Assembly (NCBI GenBank): GCA_002633005.1
Contig: NMRA01000050.1
Span: forward strand, 581,983 to 645,982
Length of the DNA: 64,000 bases
Source: Phoronis australis
Taxonomy: Eukaryota; Phoronida; Phoronidae
Direction of reading: 5' to 3'
The notes below the pieces were generated by a model that saw nothing but the letters and a program-made list of their open reading frames with translations, ran no database searches and was not told the DNA's origin. Made by a program: the position numbers and the translations under genes. Shown in pieces: positions 12,087-22,490 of the stretch (the stretch's first letter is position 1; every line of letters begins with the position of its first letter).

Positions 12087-15000
12087 CTGCAATTAATAGA
12101 ATGTTGATATAAAGACACAGCCAGACCAAGGCAGATAAAATGACATGAGAAACTTGGCACATTGTGTACAAAAACTATGATGGACATCAACCCCTGATAC
12201 CGCACACTGATCTAAGTTTCTTTTGTCCGGACCTGAGCAATGACGGCGTCGAGCATGACTTCAAAGCAGTAAAACAATGGTTGAAATAACTTCTAAGGTG
12301 TAGTAGATAATTAGAGTAAGAGTTGTGACCGTTAACAAAAGACTGTGGGGACGCTCAACACTGGACTAGACTGACACATCCACATTTGGAAATCAGACAT
12401 TTCAAGTTCACACTTACCAAGAGATATTAGTAACCATTAGTCTCGTAATTGACCTGTCACAAGCTCCGCCCCCTTGGAAAAAGTCGACAGACAAACAATA
12501 GGTAAAATGGTGGCTTGGAAACGAAGGTGTGTCAAGACTGACGCCATCCGATTGGTCAGTTAAGCAGTCACTCAAAATCCTGGCGATTGGTCAATAGCGG
12601 AGTTGCAACCGAATTGATTTAACGATTACGCATGTCCAGAAATTATGCTATTGGGATTGATTAGGGTATATGGAATGGCCGATTGGTTTGCACGATGTGT
12701 GATTTGTGTGTGTTGAACTACGCTGCTGTATGTAATTCTGCCGCTATTCACCCTAATAAGCGCCCATGCCCCAATAAGTGCCTCAACGCGTTTTCAGACT
12801 TTGCTAAAGTAGCCCATGAAATACATGCGAAAAATGCCTTACCTACAGTTCTAACGTCTCCAATTTATCAATTGAAAGATCCAACAGTCCTAATTTTGTA
12901 GACCACGAGCCTCACCTTTATGTCTGTATACACTTCAAACTTACACCGCGATTCAAAAAGAACGCAAGTTTTGCTGCTCTTGCGAGGGGTGTGCCCCACT
13001 ATTCGCGGGTCTGGACTTTGAAAACAGATCCAGCGTACTTGTCAGCGGGATTGCATTGTTTCTTTCAGTACAAATCTTCTCCGGCCTCAACAGGAATCCA
13101 AACTCCTTTGTACACGTGAAAACCGTGAATCAAAGACTAATAAAAAAACTCGACCAGTGTTAGCACGCGGCCAAGAAGCGCGCGCTGCATAATGTACCAT
13201 GTACCGGCTATCATCGAAGACATTTAGTCCATTCATGAAACAGGTAACATAGTATGGGCAAGAAATAAATATTGGCACTAATTTCCGAAAGTTTCTAATA
13301 CTGTAAAAAACTTTTGCATAATTTTTAAGAGAAATTATTTTAATAATCATAATTGGTGTTTTTAAAGTCAAAATGACCCACTAATAGTGAACATTCGCAC
13401 CCTTACACCTCCAATCTTCCGGAAAATAGCTGTTACACTATGGTCACGCATCCACTCACTCGGCGACTCAATGAGTGACATATCGGTCTTACCGAAAAAA
13501 TTCTTGAACGTTTTTAGCAGATGAGGCCAGCAAGTGCTAAGGTAAATATTAAAACACACTCTGCTTGACTGTTTGAGTTACCTTCTTTGGACACAACGCA
13601 CACCTAGATCATTACATTGCATTTACTCTTGCAAATGAACTCTCACACGAACGCTTACTCTCACACACACGCATACAAACTTCAAAACAAACGTCACGTG
13701 ACAACAACATGTGTGTTCCTCCAGACATTTTTCTTGTGTTGCGAGTTACAATCTAGCGCAGATTTGGACTTAATCTGCAGTTAATCCAGAGTCCACAAGA
13801 ACTTAAAAATCTTAGAGATGCTATTTGGAAAACTTGAGGATTTCAGATAATTTGTTGAGAAGATGTATTCTTATTCAAGAATTCAAGCCCTATCGACGAT
13901 TGCGAGACCGGCAGCTACGCATTTGTCGGCGAGATTTCGCCCTGGATTTCAGCACAATTTTCTGAAAAATGATCGTAATTTAACAACGAATTTTGATAGC
14001 AATGCACCACAATTTTGTAGAAAGTAAATAATAATATTCTGCACACTTTATCTTAGCGCGTTAATGCATGTAGTGTGCGTACGTTAAGTGAGTCGACCCA
14101 GAACAGGTGATTGTGCAGAGGCATTATCCTCAAAAATTGCTCGTGGCTTGCTTCTGGTCAAGCGAAAACAAGATTTTTTTCACTACCAACTGCCGTGGAG
14201 TATTTGTAACTGTTTCTTTCAAGGAAAATGTTGTTGGGGAGTTTCCAAGATACATTGTCTTGCCGCCCTCAAAATGAGCGCTGCATACTTTATGCTACGA
14301 AGTCGGAAAGAATTCACTAAGTCGGCCTTTGCTACCAGCTCTACCGATGTGTCTGACCCATGTTTAACGCAGTTCCTGATCCTTGGGAAACAGGTAGTAA
14401 CTAAATTCATTATCTCGCTAACTGATATTGTAGCAGCCAGGCACACAACACGTATAACCTCCCTGTGTGGCCGGTTCGCCCCCACGCTTACCGATGTACT
14501 TGTTTACTGACTTAACCACAATGCAACATTCTGACCCATTTCCAATATGGCGGCGTTGCAACTCCGCTATTGGCAAAACCAGACAAGAGGAAAGATCAAG
14601 GGACGTACCAGTGATGAAGCAACTTGGCAAAGAACAACAGTAACCATACACATCGAAGGTGTTTGATCATGAACAGGGGGCTATGACCCCATTTTGTCCA
14701 CCCAGTCTAACAACAGTACTAATTGGCTTTGGATCAAGAGAACAAATTAGTCCTCACGCTTTGACTTAAGTATTTCTCCAACATACTTTGTCCGTCAATT
14801 CATATGTCTTGCTCAAGACCTCGCTGCATCCCAAGCAGGTCTTGCACAATTCGTCAAAGGCTGGCTTTCTAACATGGACTAGCCGTATGCATTCAAACAG
14901 CCCATTGCGAGTTTCACTGCACGGCGCCTGAAAAAACAATCATTTGATACAGACCGATTCATTCAACAAATTGCTCAACTTAAGCAACTCATCCTTAACC

Positions 15001-17567
15001 TAGAATAAGTATTTGTCACTGGGAACACGAGTTCTTCACCAACTTTAAATTCCTCTGAAACAAGTTTTATTTCTAATTCAACCACAAAAGTATGCTTTCA
15101 TACAGGTTAGATGCTACTATTTACCAAAATACAGTAATTAAAGTTGCCTTATCTTCAGTAAAGGCAAAAGTATTCAGACAAAATGACGCGGAATTCACCG
15201 GCAGAATGGACGGGCAGAGGGTGAAATCACCATCAGAGTAGTCTTCCCTCATGACCGAGAATGAACGGGAAACTTATTTAGTTTGCCACCTTGATCGTTA
15301 TTAACAATAACTTTTGTTGTTCACAGAATTAGCTGTCATGCTGAAAGAAACAGTATTTTGTCTGGTTACTTGCATCTTACACTGTACAATGACTGAAACG
15401 CTAGTCTGATTATTTGCGTCTTACAGTGTAAAATGACGCCTATAGGCCTTTCTCAAAATTTAGGCACGACTCGCATTCCAATCCCAGAACGAGGCTAGTA
15501 CTGTTAAGGCTACAAGATGTCGTCTGTTTACAGTCGGAATTGCTACATAAACAATGGCACACCAGTGGCGGATCTAGGATATCACAAGGGGGGGCCCAAC
15601 ATTTTGTCCGGCTGTAAGCATTTACGCAAACTGAACCACGATTGTAGATGCGCATAGCACCGAATGGGGGGAGGTCGGGAGGGGGGTTTGCCCCCCCTCA
15701 CGCTCAGGAAATTTTTCTGTTTTTACCTCTAAAAATCAAGCATTTTCCTTGATTCCTGAAGTATTATTCAAGAAAAAAAAAAAACTGAGAACGTGTCAAA
15801 CAGGAAAACTGAACGTGCCAAAGACTTGAACTCACGACCCAGCGGTTAGAGAGCGCGTGCATTACCACTACACCACCACGATTTACTTAGTAATCTCATA
15901 CTAAAAGACCTACTTGTTTATGGTCCACAGCGTTTGCGCGCGAAACCTACTTCTTTTCGTAATGCTTATTACACGTTTGATATTTTGTGCCATGAATTCT
16001 TAACAAATTTGTCGATTCACTAAGGCTTCGATTAAAATTCACATCTTACCAGCAGCTTCTGTTTTTCATCGTCACTCAGGTTCCATTCTCTTTAAAAAAT
16101 GAAGTAAATTTTCTCCATTGTACAGTGGAGCAGACGACGAAAATGGAGTCGTAGTGCGCAGCGCCACTGCCGGTCGCCTGGGATATCGCGGGAGAGCCTA
16201 TACTTAGCCATAGTTCCGTAACGAATGCGCAGTGTTCCGAATTTGACACTTGAAATTGGGTTTGAGCCCCCCCCCCCAAACACTAAAACTGCACACATTT
16301 AAATCTTTTTTCATACGTATAATTTTAATTACCGGGGTTAATTAATAAACTCACCATTTCCCTACGCTCTTACTGTTTTATTTTTTTACGGCAGCCAAGG
16401 GGCCCCCCCCTAAATCCGCCTATGCACACTACTGTCTCTTGTAGCACAAATGACCAAACAAGAAACAAAGTATTGTCATTTCATCAATTTCATATAAGAC
16501 AGTCTGTGGCTATTGAAGATTCGCAGATACAATGGGTCAACTTTGCAAGTAAATTATTACACAACCTCTCAGTTCTAGTCTACTTCAGTGTATCACCAGT
16601 GGCCGTGATAACTTTCAAGCACATCATTTCCTACCAGCATTGTGAAGGTGATGATCATCCAGCACAGAGGTTGTCGTGACAGGAAGTAGCTTAACAGCAT
16701 TAACCTCACTTTAGATTTCCTCTTAATATTCATGAACTAATATTAAGAAAGGTCTACAAAATCCAGTCAAACCTAATCTATTATAAAAGCCTGCACTATG
16801 CAAACAGAACAAATTAAATTAAAACTCGAGCTAATCAGCCCACAAAAGTTCGTTCTCAATGTTGGTGAATTACTGGCCTCTTAGTAAAACGAGTGCAAGT
16901 TACAAACATTCTATACAAAGCATGAAAAGCCAATTAAGATACTTACGTCCCTGTATTCACTGTGTAGCCATGACAACGCAGACTTCAAAACATTGTCTTC
17001 TGAATCAGCATTGAGTTCAGTTGCACTAAGGAAATCCCTAACACACGACAATGACGCAAGAAGGAAGCCATCACTCATGACAACAGAACTAAAGTTGAAC
17101 AGTGAGAAGGCCTTGGAAGTGTTGTACAATTCATTCAAACAGAACTGATCAGCTAGAGTCATAACATGAAGACAGTTGTCAGGATCCATGTTCTCTTGGA
17201 GATATGAACAACACTGGTTCACCACACCAGTGAAATTCAACATAGTTGCCGTTGCCAACAGGGAGTCCACATTTTCTGAATGAATATCTAATGCATTTTC
17301 CATGTCTGTCCTTGCATCAGATTTAGAGAAAGATAGACATTTTATTATAGCCTGTAAAGCCTTTGCAGAGACTCCATGTAACGTAATATCTTGAGCATTT
17401 CTTTCTTTCATATCACTTTTGAACATTGCTTTGAAGTAGTCGCTATGAGTTTTTAGTAAAAATTTGGAGCAAATGATTTGCTCGTCTTCAACAACCAAAG
17501 TCACTTCGCCTTTGGTCTCAAACGCCATTACTGTCCTATTTCCTTCTTCAGCTGGGGAATCACTACC
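11918..17567 (-). CDS. BTB-BACK-Kelch (KLHL-type) protein, partial gene
   Basis: KLHL proteins are usually substrate adaptors of cullin-3 ubiquitin ligases: BTB and BACK bind CUL3 and dimerise, and the Kelch propeller binds the substrate. Three exons on the minus strand (17567-16947, 14927-14787, 12086-11918) join in phases 0/0 and 0/0. They give, in order, a BTB domain (about residues 8-115 from the Met at 17528), the BACK domain (about 120-235) and the first Kelch blade, and end in phase 1. The remaining blades (about 250 residues) are missing from what I can recognise downstream to position 1. They may lie beyond the window or be lost; transposons occupy much of 3.4-11.1 kb. I cannot assign a KLHL subfamily. 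Confidence 0.85.
12449..12597. mobile_element. Short non-autonomous derivative of the 26.2-27.9 kb element
   Basis: About 150 bp. It starts TAATTGACCTGTCACAAGCT and ends CCTGGCGATTGGTCAAT. The left half matches the reverse complement of the right end of 26243-27945 (AGCTCCGCCCC), and the right half matches the reverse complement of its left end (GGCTTGGAAAC, GATTGGTCAGTTAAGC). That is the structure of an internally deleted MITE. Confidence 0.75.
12593..14567 (-). mobile_element. Decayed THAP transposon in a KLHL intron
   Basis: CAATAGCGGAGTTGCAAC at 12593-12611 is inverted at 14549-14567. Just inside the right end (minus strand, about 14478-14213) is a THAP domain broken by stops and frameshifts: CCVPGCYNIS, YYLFPKDQELR, WVRHIGRAG and HKVCSAHFEGGKTMYLGNSP. 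Cys4/His spacing and the PTTF-like end fit a THAP finger. A minus-strand frame at 13559-13368 (LLKTFKNFFGKTDMSLIESP) may be transposase remnant. No target duplication is clear. Confidence 0.65.
14787..14927 (-). CDS. KLHL exon: C-terminal part of BACK
   Basis: On the minus strand a TTTTTTCAG acceptor is followed by 47 open codons and an AAA|GTATGT donor, phase 0 at both ends. The sequence NGLFECIRLVHVRKPAFDEL, then CKTCLGCSEVLSKTYELTDK, has the R-L-x-x-V-R pattern of the second half of a BACK domain. Both its phase and its position between the BTB and Kelch exons fit. Confidence 0.8.
14928..15562. other. KLHL intron
   Basis: Nothing beyond intron sequence is seen. Confidence 0.4.
15563..16423. 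mobile_element. GGCGGAT-ended TIR element (861 bp)
   Basis: The left end CAGTGGCGGATCTAGG, followed by a G run and GGGCCC, is mirrored by GGGGCCCCCCCCTAAATCCG at the right. CACAC (possibly GCACAC) flanks both sides as a target-site duplication. There is no transposase frame, so it is non-autonomous. Similar GGCGGATCCAGG-type ends are widespread in animal genomes. A related single end is seen near 35600-35650. Confidence 0.75.
15824..15895 (-). repeat. tRNA-like SINE head or tRNA pseudogene
   Basis: The minus strand reads GTGGTGTAGTGGTAATGC (A-box region) and, about 40 bases on, GAGTTCAAGTC (B box), resembling tRNA-Glu/Asp. The arms do not pair well enough for a functional tRNA. It lies inside the TIR element at 15563-16423. 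Confidence 0.55.
16424..16946. other. KLHL intron adjacent to the BTB exon
   Basis: No feature recognised. Confidence 0.4.
16947..17567 (-). CDS. KLHL exon: BTB domain and first part of BACK
   Basis: The acceptor TTTTATAG is at 17568-17570 and the donor GGAC|GTAAGT at 16947/16946. The frame contains EDEQIICSKFLLKTHSDYFK (the classic BTB motif that fills its ligand groove), then LADQFCLNELYNTSKAFSLF and SALSWLHSEYRD of the BACK domain. The Met at 17528 is a possible start. However, thirteen codons upstream of it (GSDSPAEEGNRTV) are open to the acceptor in the same frame, so initiation may be in an earlier, unplaced exon. Confidence 0.9.
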
Positions 17568-18199
17568 CTATAAAATAAAATAAAGTCCTTGAACAATAAA
17601 GTGCATCTCCACTGCCACACAATGCTGATTGCAATCTAAGACTGCACTGATTCACTCTCCAGACGAATGTGACCTCACATCCAATCAGTAATCTCTACAA
17701 TAGAAAATTCAACCTCAACAGGAATTACAAAATTCATGCTTGTTCAAGAGTCCATGTCAAAACTGAGGGTAGTTTGGTACCATAACTCCAGTAAAATATC
17801 GTAACCTGCACTCAACTGTCAAATCTCCTAATCCTTTAAACTGATTAGGTTTTCAAACTCAACACAAGTAAGCCAAAATTAATACTCAAGGCAGTGGCAA
17901 GCCAAAACAGGATGTGGACAACATTACTGATTTGTTTGTGAACCAGAAAACCAATCAAACGTTGAAACAGGTTCTGTCAGATTATTTAGAACAGTGGACT
18001 AACATTCTTTCTCAACTAAAATAATTTTACACCCAATGCGAACGGTGATTTAGACTAGTATAAATTAAAAGGGAACTGTATTTTATTCTAAATAAATTTT
18101 AGATAGTTTTCTATGAATTGTTCATTAATTTCACAAATAATTCAACAACAAAAAGTATACTTAATATATTCTTTAACGAAGCTCAAAAATTAAAAAAAT

Positions 18200-18900
18200 T
18201 ACCGGCTTGGAGCACTGCTTCTCGTGACGTATTTGGCGGGGGCAAAGTCACTGTCCTGTGTTAGTGTGCAGTCAAGTGGCGTTTTTCATATTGTCGGAAT
18301 AAGAAATTTTAGTGTGAAATGTCGGGTCACTAGGGACACCTGTTTGAGCCGAGGCAACACAAAGTGATACCCACTCGTCATCATCGTCAGACGAAAATTT
18401 ACCGGTGCAACCAGTCCCTATCAACAATTTACACTGGTGTGACTGTGCCGTGGGCAGTGTGGACTATAGCCAGCCAGTCAGCCAGCTCTCAGCCAATACT
18501 CAGCTCTGTAAACTTGAAGGGTTGGTAAGTTACCGACTATAGCTGTATGAAGACTATTGTACCATTGTGTGTTGAGCTCCGTTAACCCCGAAATTTCAGA
18601 CAGCCGTTGACTACCCAGGTATAATTGATTATGCCTCGTCGCAAAACTTAGGCTACCTCAACATATAAAGCTAACGGACCGGCGGGGCGCATCTGGTAGT
18701 CACCCAACACTCACATTGTTCGTTGCAGCCGGTTAAGAGGAAAACAATCAAATAAACGTCATTTGGTAGCATAATTTGCCGCCTTGTGTAGCAAAGAAGT
18801 GTGTAGTCCGTTCTAAAAACAGCACGCTCGTGACACGGTGCACGCGCCATTTCCTAAAAATTTGAATCGTCTTTCGGGACAATGACAGCTTCGCAGCACC
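18200..18900 (-). promoter_or_regulatory. Possible promoter / 5' region of the KLHL gene
   Basis: This stretch upstream of the BTB exon is richer in CpG than its surroundings. It contains minus-strand open segments ending at possible donors (for example near 18370, SSDDDDEW then GTATCA in phase 0) that could supply the missing first coding exon. No TATA box or single convincing start is visible. Confidence 0.2.
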
Positions 18901-19329
18901 AAGGTTGTTCTATAATTTGGTTTGCTGGTATAAAAATACTAAAAACTTGTAACGAAATGAAACAAGTTCCGATAATTTGTTGTAACATGTACGCAACCTA
19001 GGTACCAGCAGCGACGAACACTTGATAAAAGAATCGGGGGAAAAGAAACAGGTAACGGTCCGGTGACGTAATCGCAAAAAGCGGACTCAAGAGAACACAT
19101 CACAATTTTAGCAGCAGCCGATGAACGATCGCTAACTTTTCCAACACCGGTAAATACTGAAGTTAGTTTACTCTAGGAAGGTTTACCCAAGGATGAGATG
19201 AGTTTGAGTGACATTAATTTTTAGTCAGATTTTTTATTTGTCCATATTTTACTAAAACCTGTAGGCCTATATTTAGTATACAGCTTTTGGCCAAGGTTTG
19301 GGTAACCTGGCGATGGTATGCGATGACCA

Positions 19330-19397
19330 TCCCCTCAGAAGACACCTTTTTCGAAGAGTTTGAGCAACCAGGTGCCATACAAAAAGGCATAGCGAAC
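19330..19397 (-). pseudogene. THAP N-terminal remnant
   Basis: A minus-strand frame starts MPFCMAPGCSNSSKKVSSEG: Met, Cys-x4-Cys and the Ser/Lys loop typical of the first half of a THAP finger. The frame then leaves the THAP pattern. No partner half or TIRs were identified. Confidence 0.5.
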
Positions 19398-20164
19398 CTT
19401 TTATAGCACTGTAGCAAACAATACAAATAAGAACGCTTGATACAACGATAAATTACTATGTAAACTCTTCAAAATATGACGCAAGCAATGAATGTGTAAA
19501 GTAGCCGATACCCCGCCATTCACGTCACTGACACATCAGCCAATCAGCGATCGCTTTCAGGATTCAATGTTATAACCATGAATACGAATCGGCTTTTGTT
19601 TGGCATGCAAGTCAGGCATATGTGAGTTATATTTGTATGTTAGAACCGATTAACTGCAACATTATTTTGACTAGTCCCCTTTTAAGGACAGTAAAAAAAT
19701 TAGTACGCTCAAAAATATCACTAGTGAATAGACCAATTAGTCCGATTATGTAAGCGAAGTGCAAAAGGGTTGAACCGGACTATTTTTCTCAAAAGTCCTG
19801 AATTGCCTTGCCACTTCATGCAAGTGCGGAGCTCTTTCTGACTAGTTCCTCGAAAATTCAACTTTTTACTTTTCGCTTGTCACTTTTCATTCTTTGTTTA
19901 GCTGTGTGCTCGTGAACTAAACCATTCACTTCGCTCATTGGTTGACATTCGGGTCACTCGATGACTTTATTAGGTCGTAAACTGAGAATAGAAGATGGCA
20001 GACAATTTGATCTATTGTAGTTAGAGGAAGGTAAAAAGAGGAGAAATATAACCAGTAAGACCGTTTTCTAAATGAATCAAGGGAATATGTATAGTTAGTA
20101 CTAACACACTGAACAAGAATTTTCCTCCCATTCATTTGGCTTATATTCATTTCACCAATTGACA

Positions 20165-20262
20165 AGCCCTCCAATTGTAGAAAATTTCAGTGACTCTTTG
20201 ACTTGAACCCAGGTTGCGCTTGTGAGAGCAGAGCGTCTAAACCGTTCAGCTTAGAGGCGATG
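20165..20262 (-). repeat. tRNA-derived SINE, copy 1
   Basis: The minus strand reads AAGCTGAACGGTTTAGACG (A-box-like) and GGGTTCAAGTC (B box), followed by AAAGAGTCACTGAAATTTTC. The same arrangement occurs at 25150-25250, so this is a dispersed tRNA-related SINE family. Confidence 0.65.
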
Positions 20263-20359
20263 GGGATATTTGGAGAATTCTCCTCACGGTGTCGTTGTTG
20301 TACTAGTGGTGATTGAATTGCGCACGCGTTGCTGTCTGCATGTAAACAGCTGGTAAAAA

Positions 20360-21310
20360 GACGGAATTGTTATCAAAATGGCATCGCGCAAAGTCTTACT
20401 ATTGCTATTTTCCCTGGTGCAAGTCTTCGACAGGTGGTCACAAATTCCCAAAAGACCTAAGCTTACTACATTCGTGGAGAGTTGCGGTCAAACGGGTCAA
20501 CCAACTGACAAAAAGTGTGTGGATGTCGAAGCCCCGTGTGTGCCCTATGCATTTCCACTGGGAGACTACATAACGTTACTTGGTAAGTTCTTGGCAATCA
20601 ATTTCTGTCGACATCGTTCGGTGATGTTATCCCCACCAGTTACCCCACTGAATAACGGGTTTATTGAGTGGACCTCAGTGTTTCTTTTCGGAAACTCACC
20701 CAGGACTCAAATGCCGGCTAGGCTAGCTGCGCATAATTCACATAATGTCCTGGGTGGGGGTGTGCCCAATACAAGAGGAGTATGGTGCGTGACGCACAGA
20801 AGTCAAGGGTCACTTTTTCACAGCAGTTTCTCTTCAAAACTATGCTATGTCCAATAAAACTCTCAAGATGAGTGAGTTTCCTTATTTTATAGCGGACCCC
20901 ACCCCCAGGACTACCAGATTAGTTACTGCATTAACATGAATAAGCTATTCAGTAAATGTCATAACACTGCATTGGAATAAAAATTGACACCTAGAATGAA
21001 TTTTACTTTTTGAGATCAGAAGCACATTTAAGGTGTCATGAAAAATACACATTGTTAAATGACTAGTAGCCTGTTTCACATATTTTAATTCAGATCTTAA
21101 ACAAGGCTTGGGTACACGATTATTAGTTTCTAGAAAAAAACATGAAGACGAAACGTAAAGTATGTTTTGCTTTACAAAAGTAGATTTGTCATGTGTTTTC
21201 TTTTATAATTTGCTAATATTTCTCTTACTATTCTGTTACAGGTGAGAGAAAACGACTGAAACCAGCTGCCTGACAGTCTATTTTACCTTCGGACAAAGTG
21301 AAAAGCAGTC
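20360..21310 (+). pseudogene. THAP-domain gene remnant, two exons
   Basis: A THAP finger spans about 20378-20573: CYFPWCKSSTGGHKFPKD, LLHSWRVAVKRVN and PRVCPMHF give C-x4-C ... W ... C-x2-H-F. The initiating MASRK is in another frame (one frameshift), and after the His the frame shifts again toward PLGDYITLL. A donor-like TTG|GTAAGT is at 20581. At 21241, after TGTTACAG, the sequence GERKRLKPAA, stop, QSILPSDK matches the basic linker that often follows a THAP domain. At least two frameshifts and a stop make it non-functional. Confidence 0.65.
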
Positions 21311-21984
21311 CTCCAGCAATAACCTGAGAGAACTGAATCTAATTCAGAAACTCAGCACTTGATATGACTGAGTATGCACTCCGTTCAATGTTGTTTCTTC
21401 GTATATATGTGGTTGCTCAGTTTGCCATTTTGTTTTTAAATACACTGATAAATGTTTATTCTCCAATCTTGTGCATGGCAGATTCTTATCCAGCTAGCTA
21501 CAATTGAAAACACACTTTTCTTGCATGTGGAACTTTTGTTCATAAACAAGTTAACACAAAACTTAAAATTGTTCAAAGGCCTCCCAAAGAAAGCTCTAAA
21601 AATAATTACACACACAAGAAAATGAAACGCAAACAAAGGGAATACTTCATTTTGATCGCTGCACATTTCTACAGGTTAACAGGAAAATGACAATTCGCAA
21701 GCGTATTTGGTAATCATTTCAGCTTTATGAAGAATAAACACAACTGCACTGCATGGGGCTTTAAAACTGAAGAAATATTGCGGTTTCAATAATTAGTGAC
21801 AAAATTGCCTGTTGATGAAAAATTTATTCAATCATCAAAGTGTAACATTAACGGGCTTTTTACTGACAATAAGACAATCGAAGCAGTCACTGAATGTCAT
21901 TTACCCATAATGTGTACCAAATTGAAAAGTTTTTACCATTAGTATAAAGCCTTTCTTCTGAAAGGAAAATCAATGTCACTGCGA

Positions 21985-22490
21985 CAAAGGACAGGCATTA
22001 CACCAGATGATTTTGGTTTTCATTTCACTGGGATCTAGTTTCAATGGCCTATAGAAGTGCTTGTAAAAAAGGTTCAGTTCCTGCACGTGGCTTTCCTTCA
22101 TGTAACCTCATTCAGCCTCAATAACATCCACAATTAGATCCTTCAAGGTACACGCAACAGGATATCAGTTGACTTGTTTTGTGCCCAAAATCTGATCCGG
22201 AACTAGACCAGAGTGTCACTAGGTCTTCTTTAGCTTCAGTCCCTCATGTTTCTTCCACGAAAGGAAATAGGCTATTGTCCACACATGACTCATCGCCTAC
22301 GAAAGGGCATCCTCACCAACGAGGTCGACTTGTGTAGCAGTCAGATGCAGTTCCTCTTCATACTCAAACAATCCACTGGCACATTGTCTTGTGGTAACTT
22401 AGTACTGCAATTCACATTTCTCCAAGGTCACTGACTTGTACATTGTGTCATGCAGCACTGCTGGTGTGTGGAAATGCTGTGAGAAGAGAA
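21985..22490 (-). pseudogene. Decayed coding segment with DH (RhoGEF, SOS-like) resemblance
   Basis: A single minus-strand frame of about 165 codons carries roughly half a dozen stops but is protein-like throughout. Segments include FHTPAVLHDTMYKSVTLEKC, ASGLFEYEEELHLTATQVDL, CTLKDLIVDVIEAE and HVQELNLFYKHFYRPLKLDP. The last two resemble the first conserved helix of Dbl-homology domains, SOS in particular. An acceptor-like TTCTCACAG precedes it. It is likely a dead exon or gene fragment. Family identity is weak, from memory of the pattern only. Confidence 0.35.

Larger units (their letters stand above)
17568..20164. other. Intergenic region upstream of the KLHL gene
   Basis: Apart from the CpG-rich part (18200-18900) and a THAP remnant (19330-19397), I see no gene, RNA or defined repeat. 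Confidence 0.3.
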
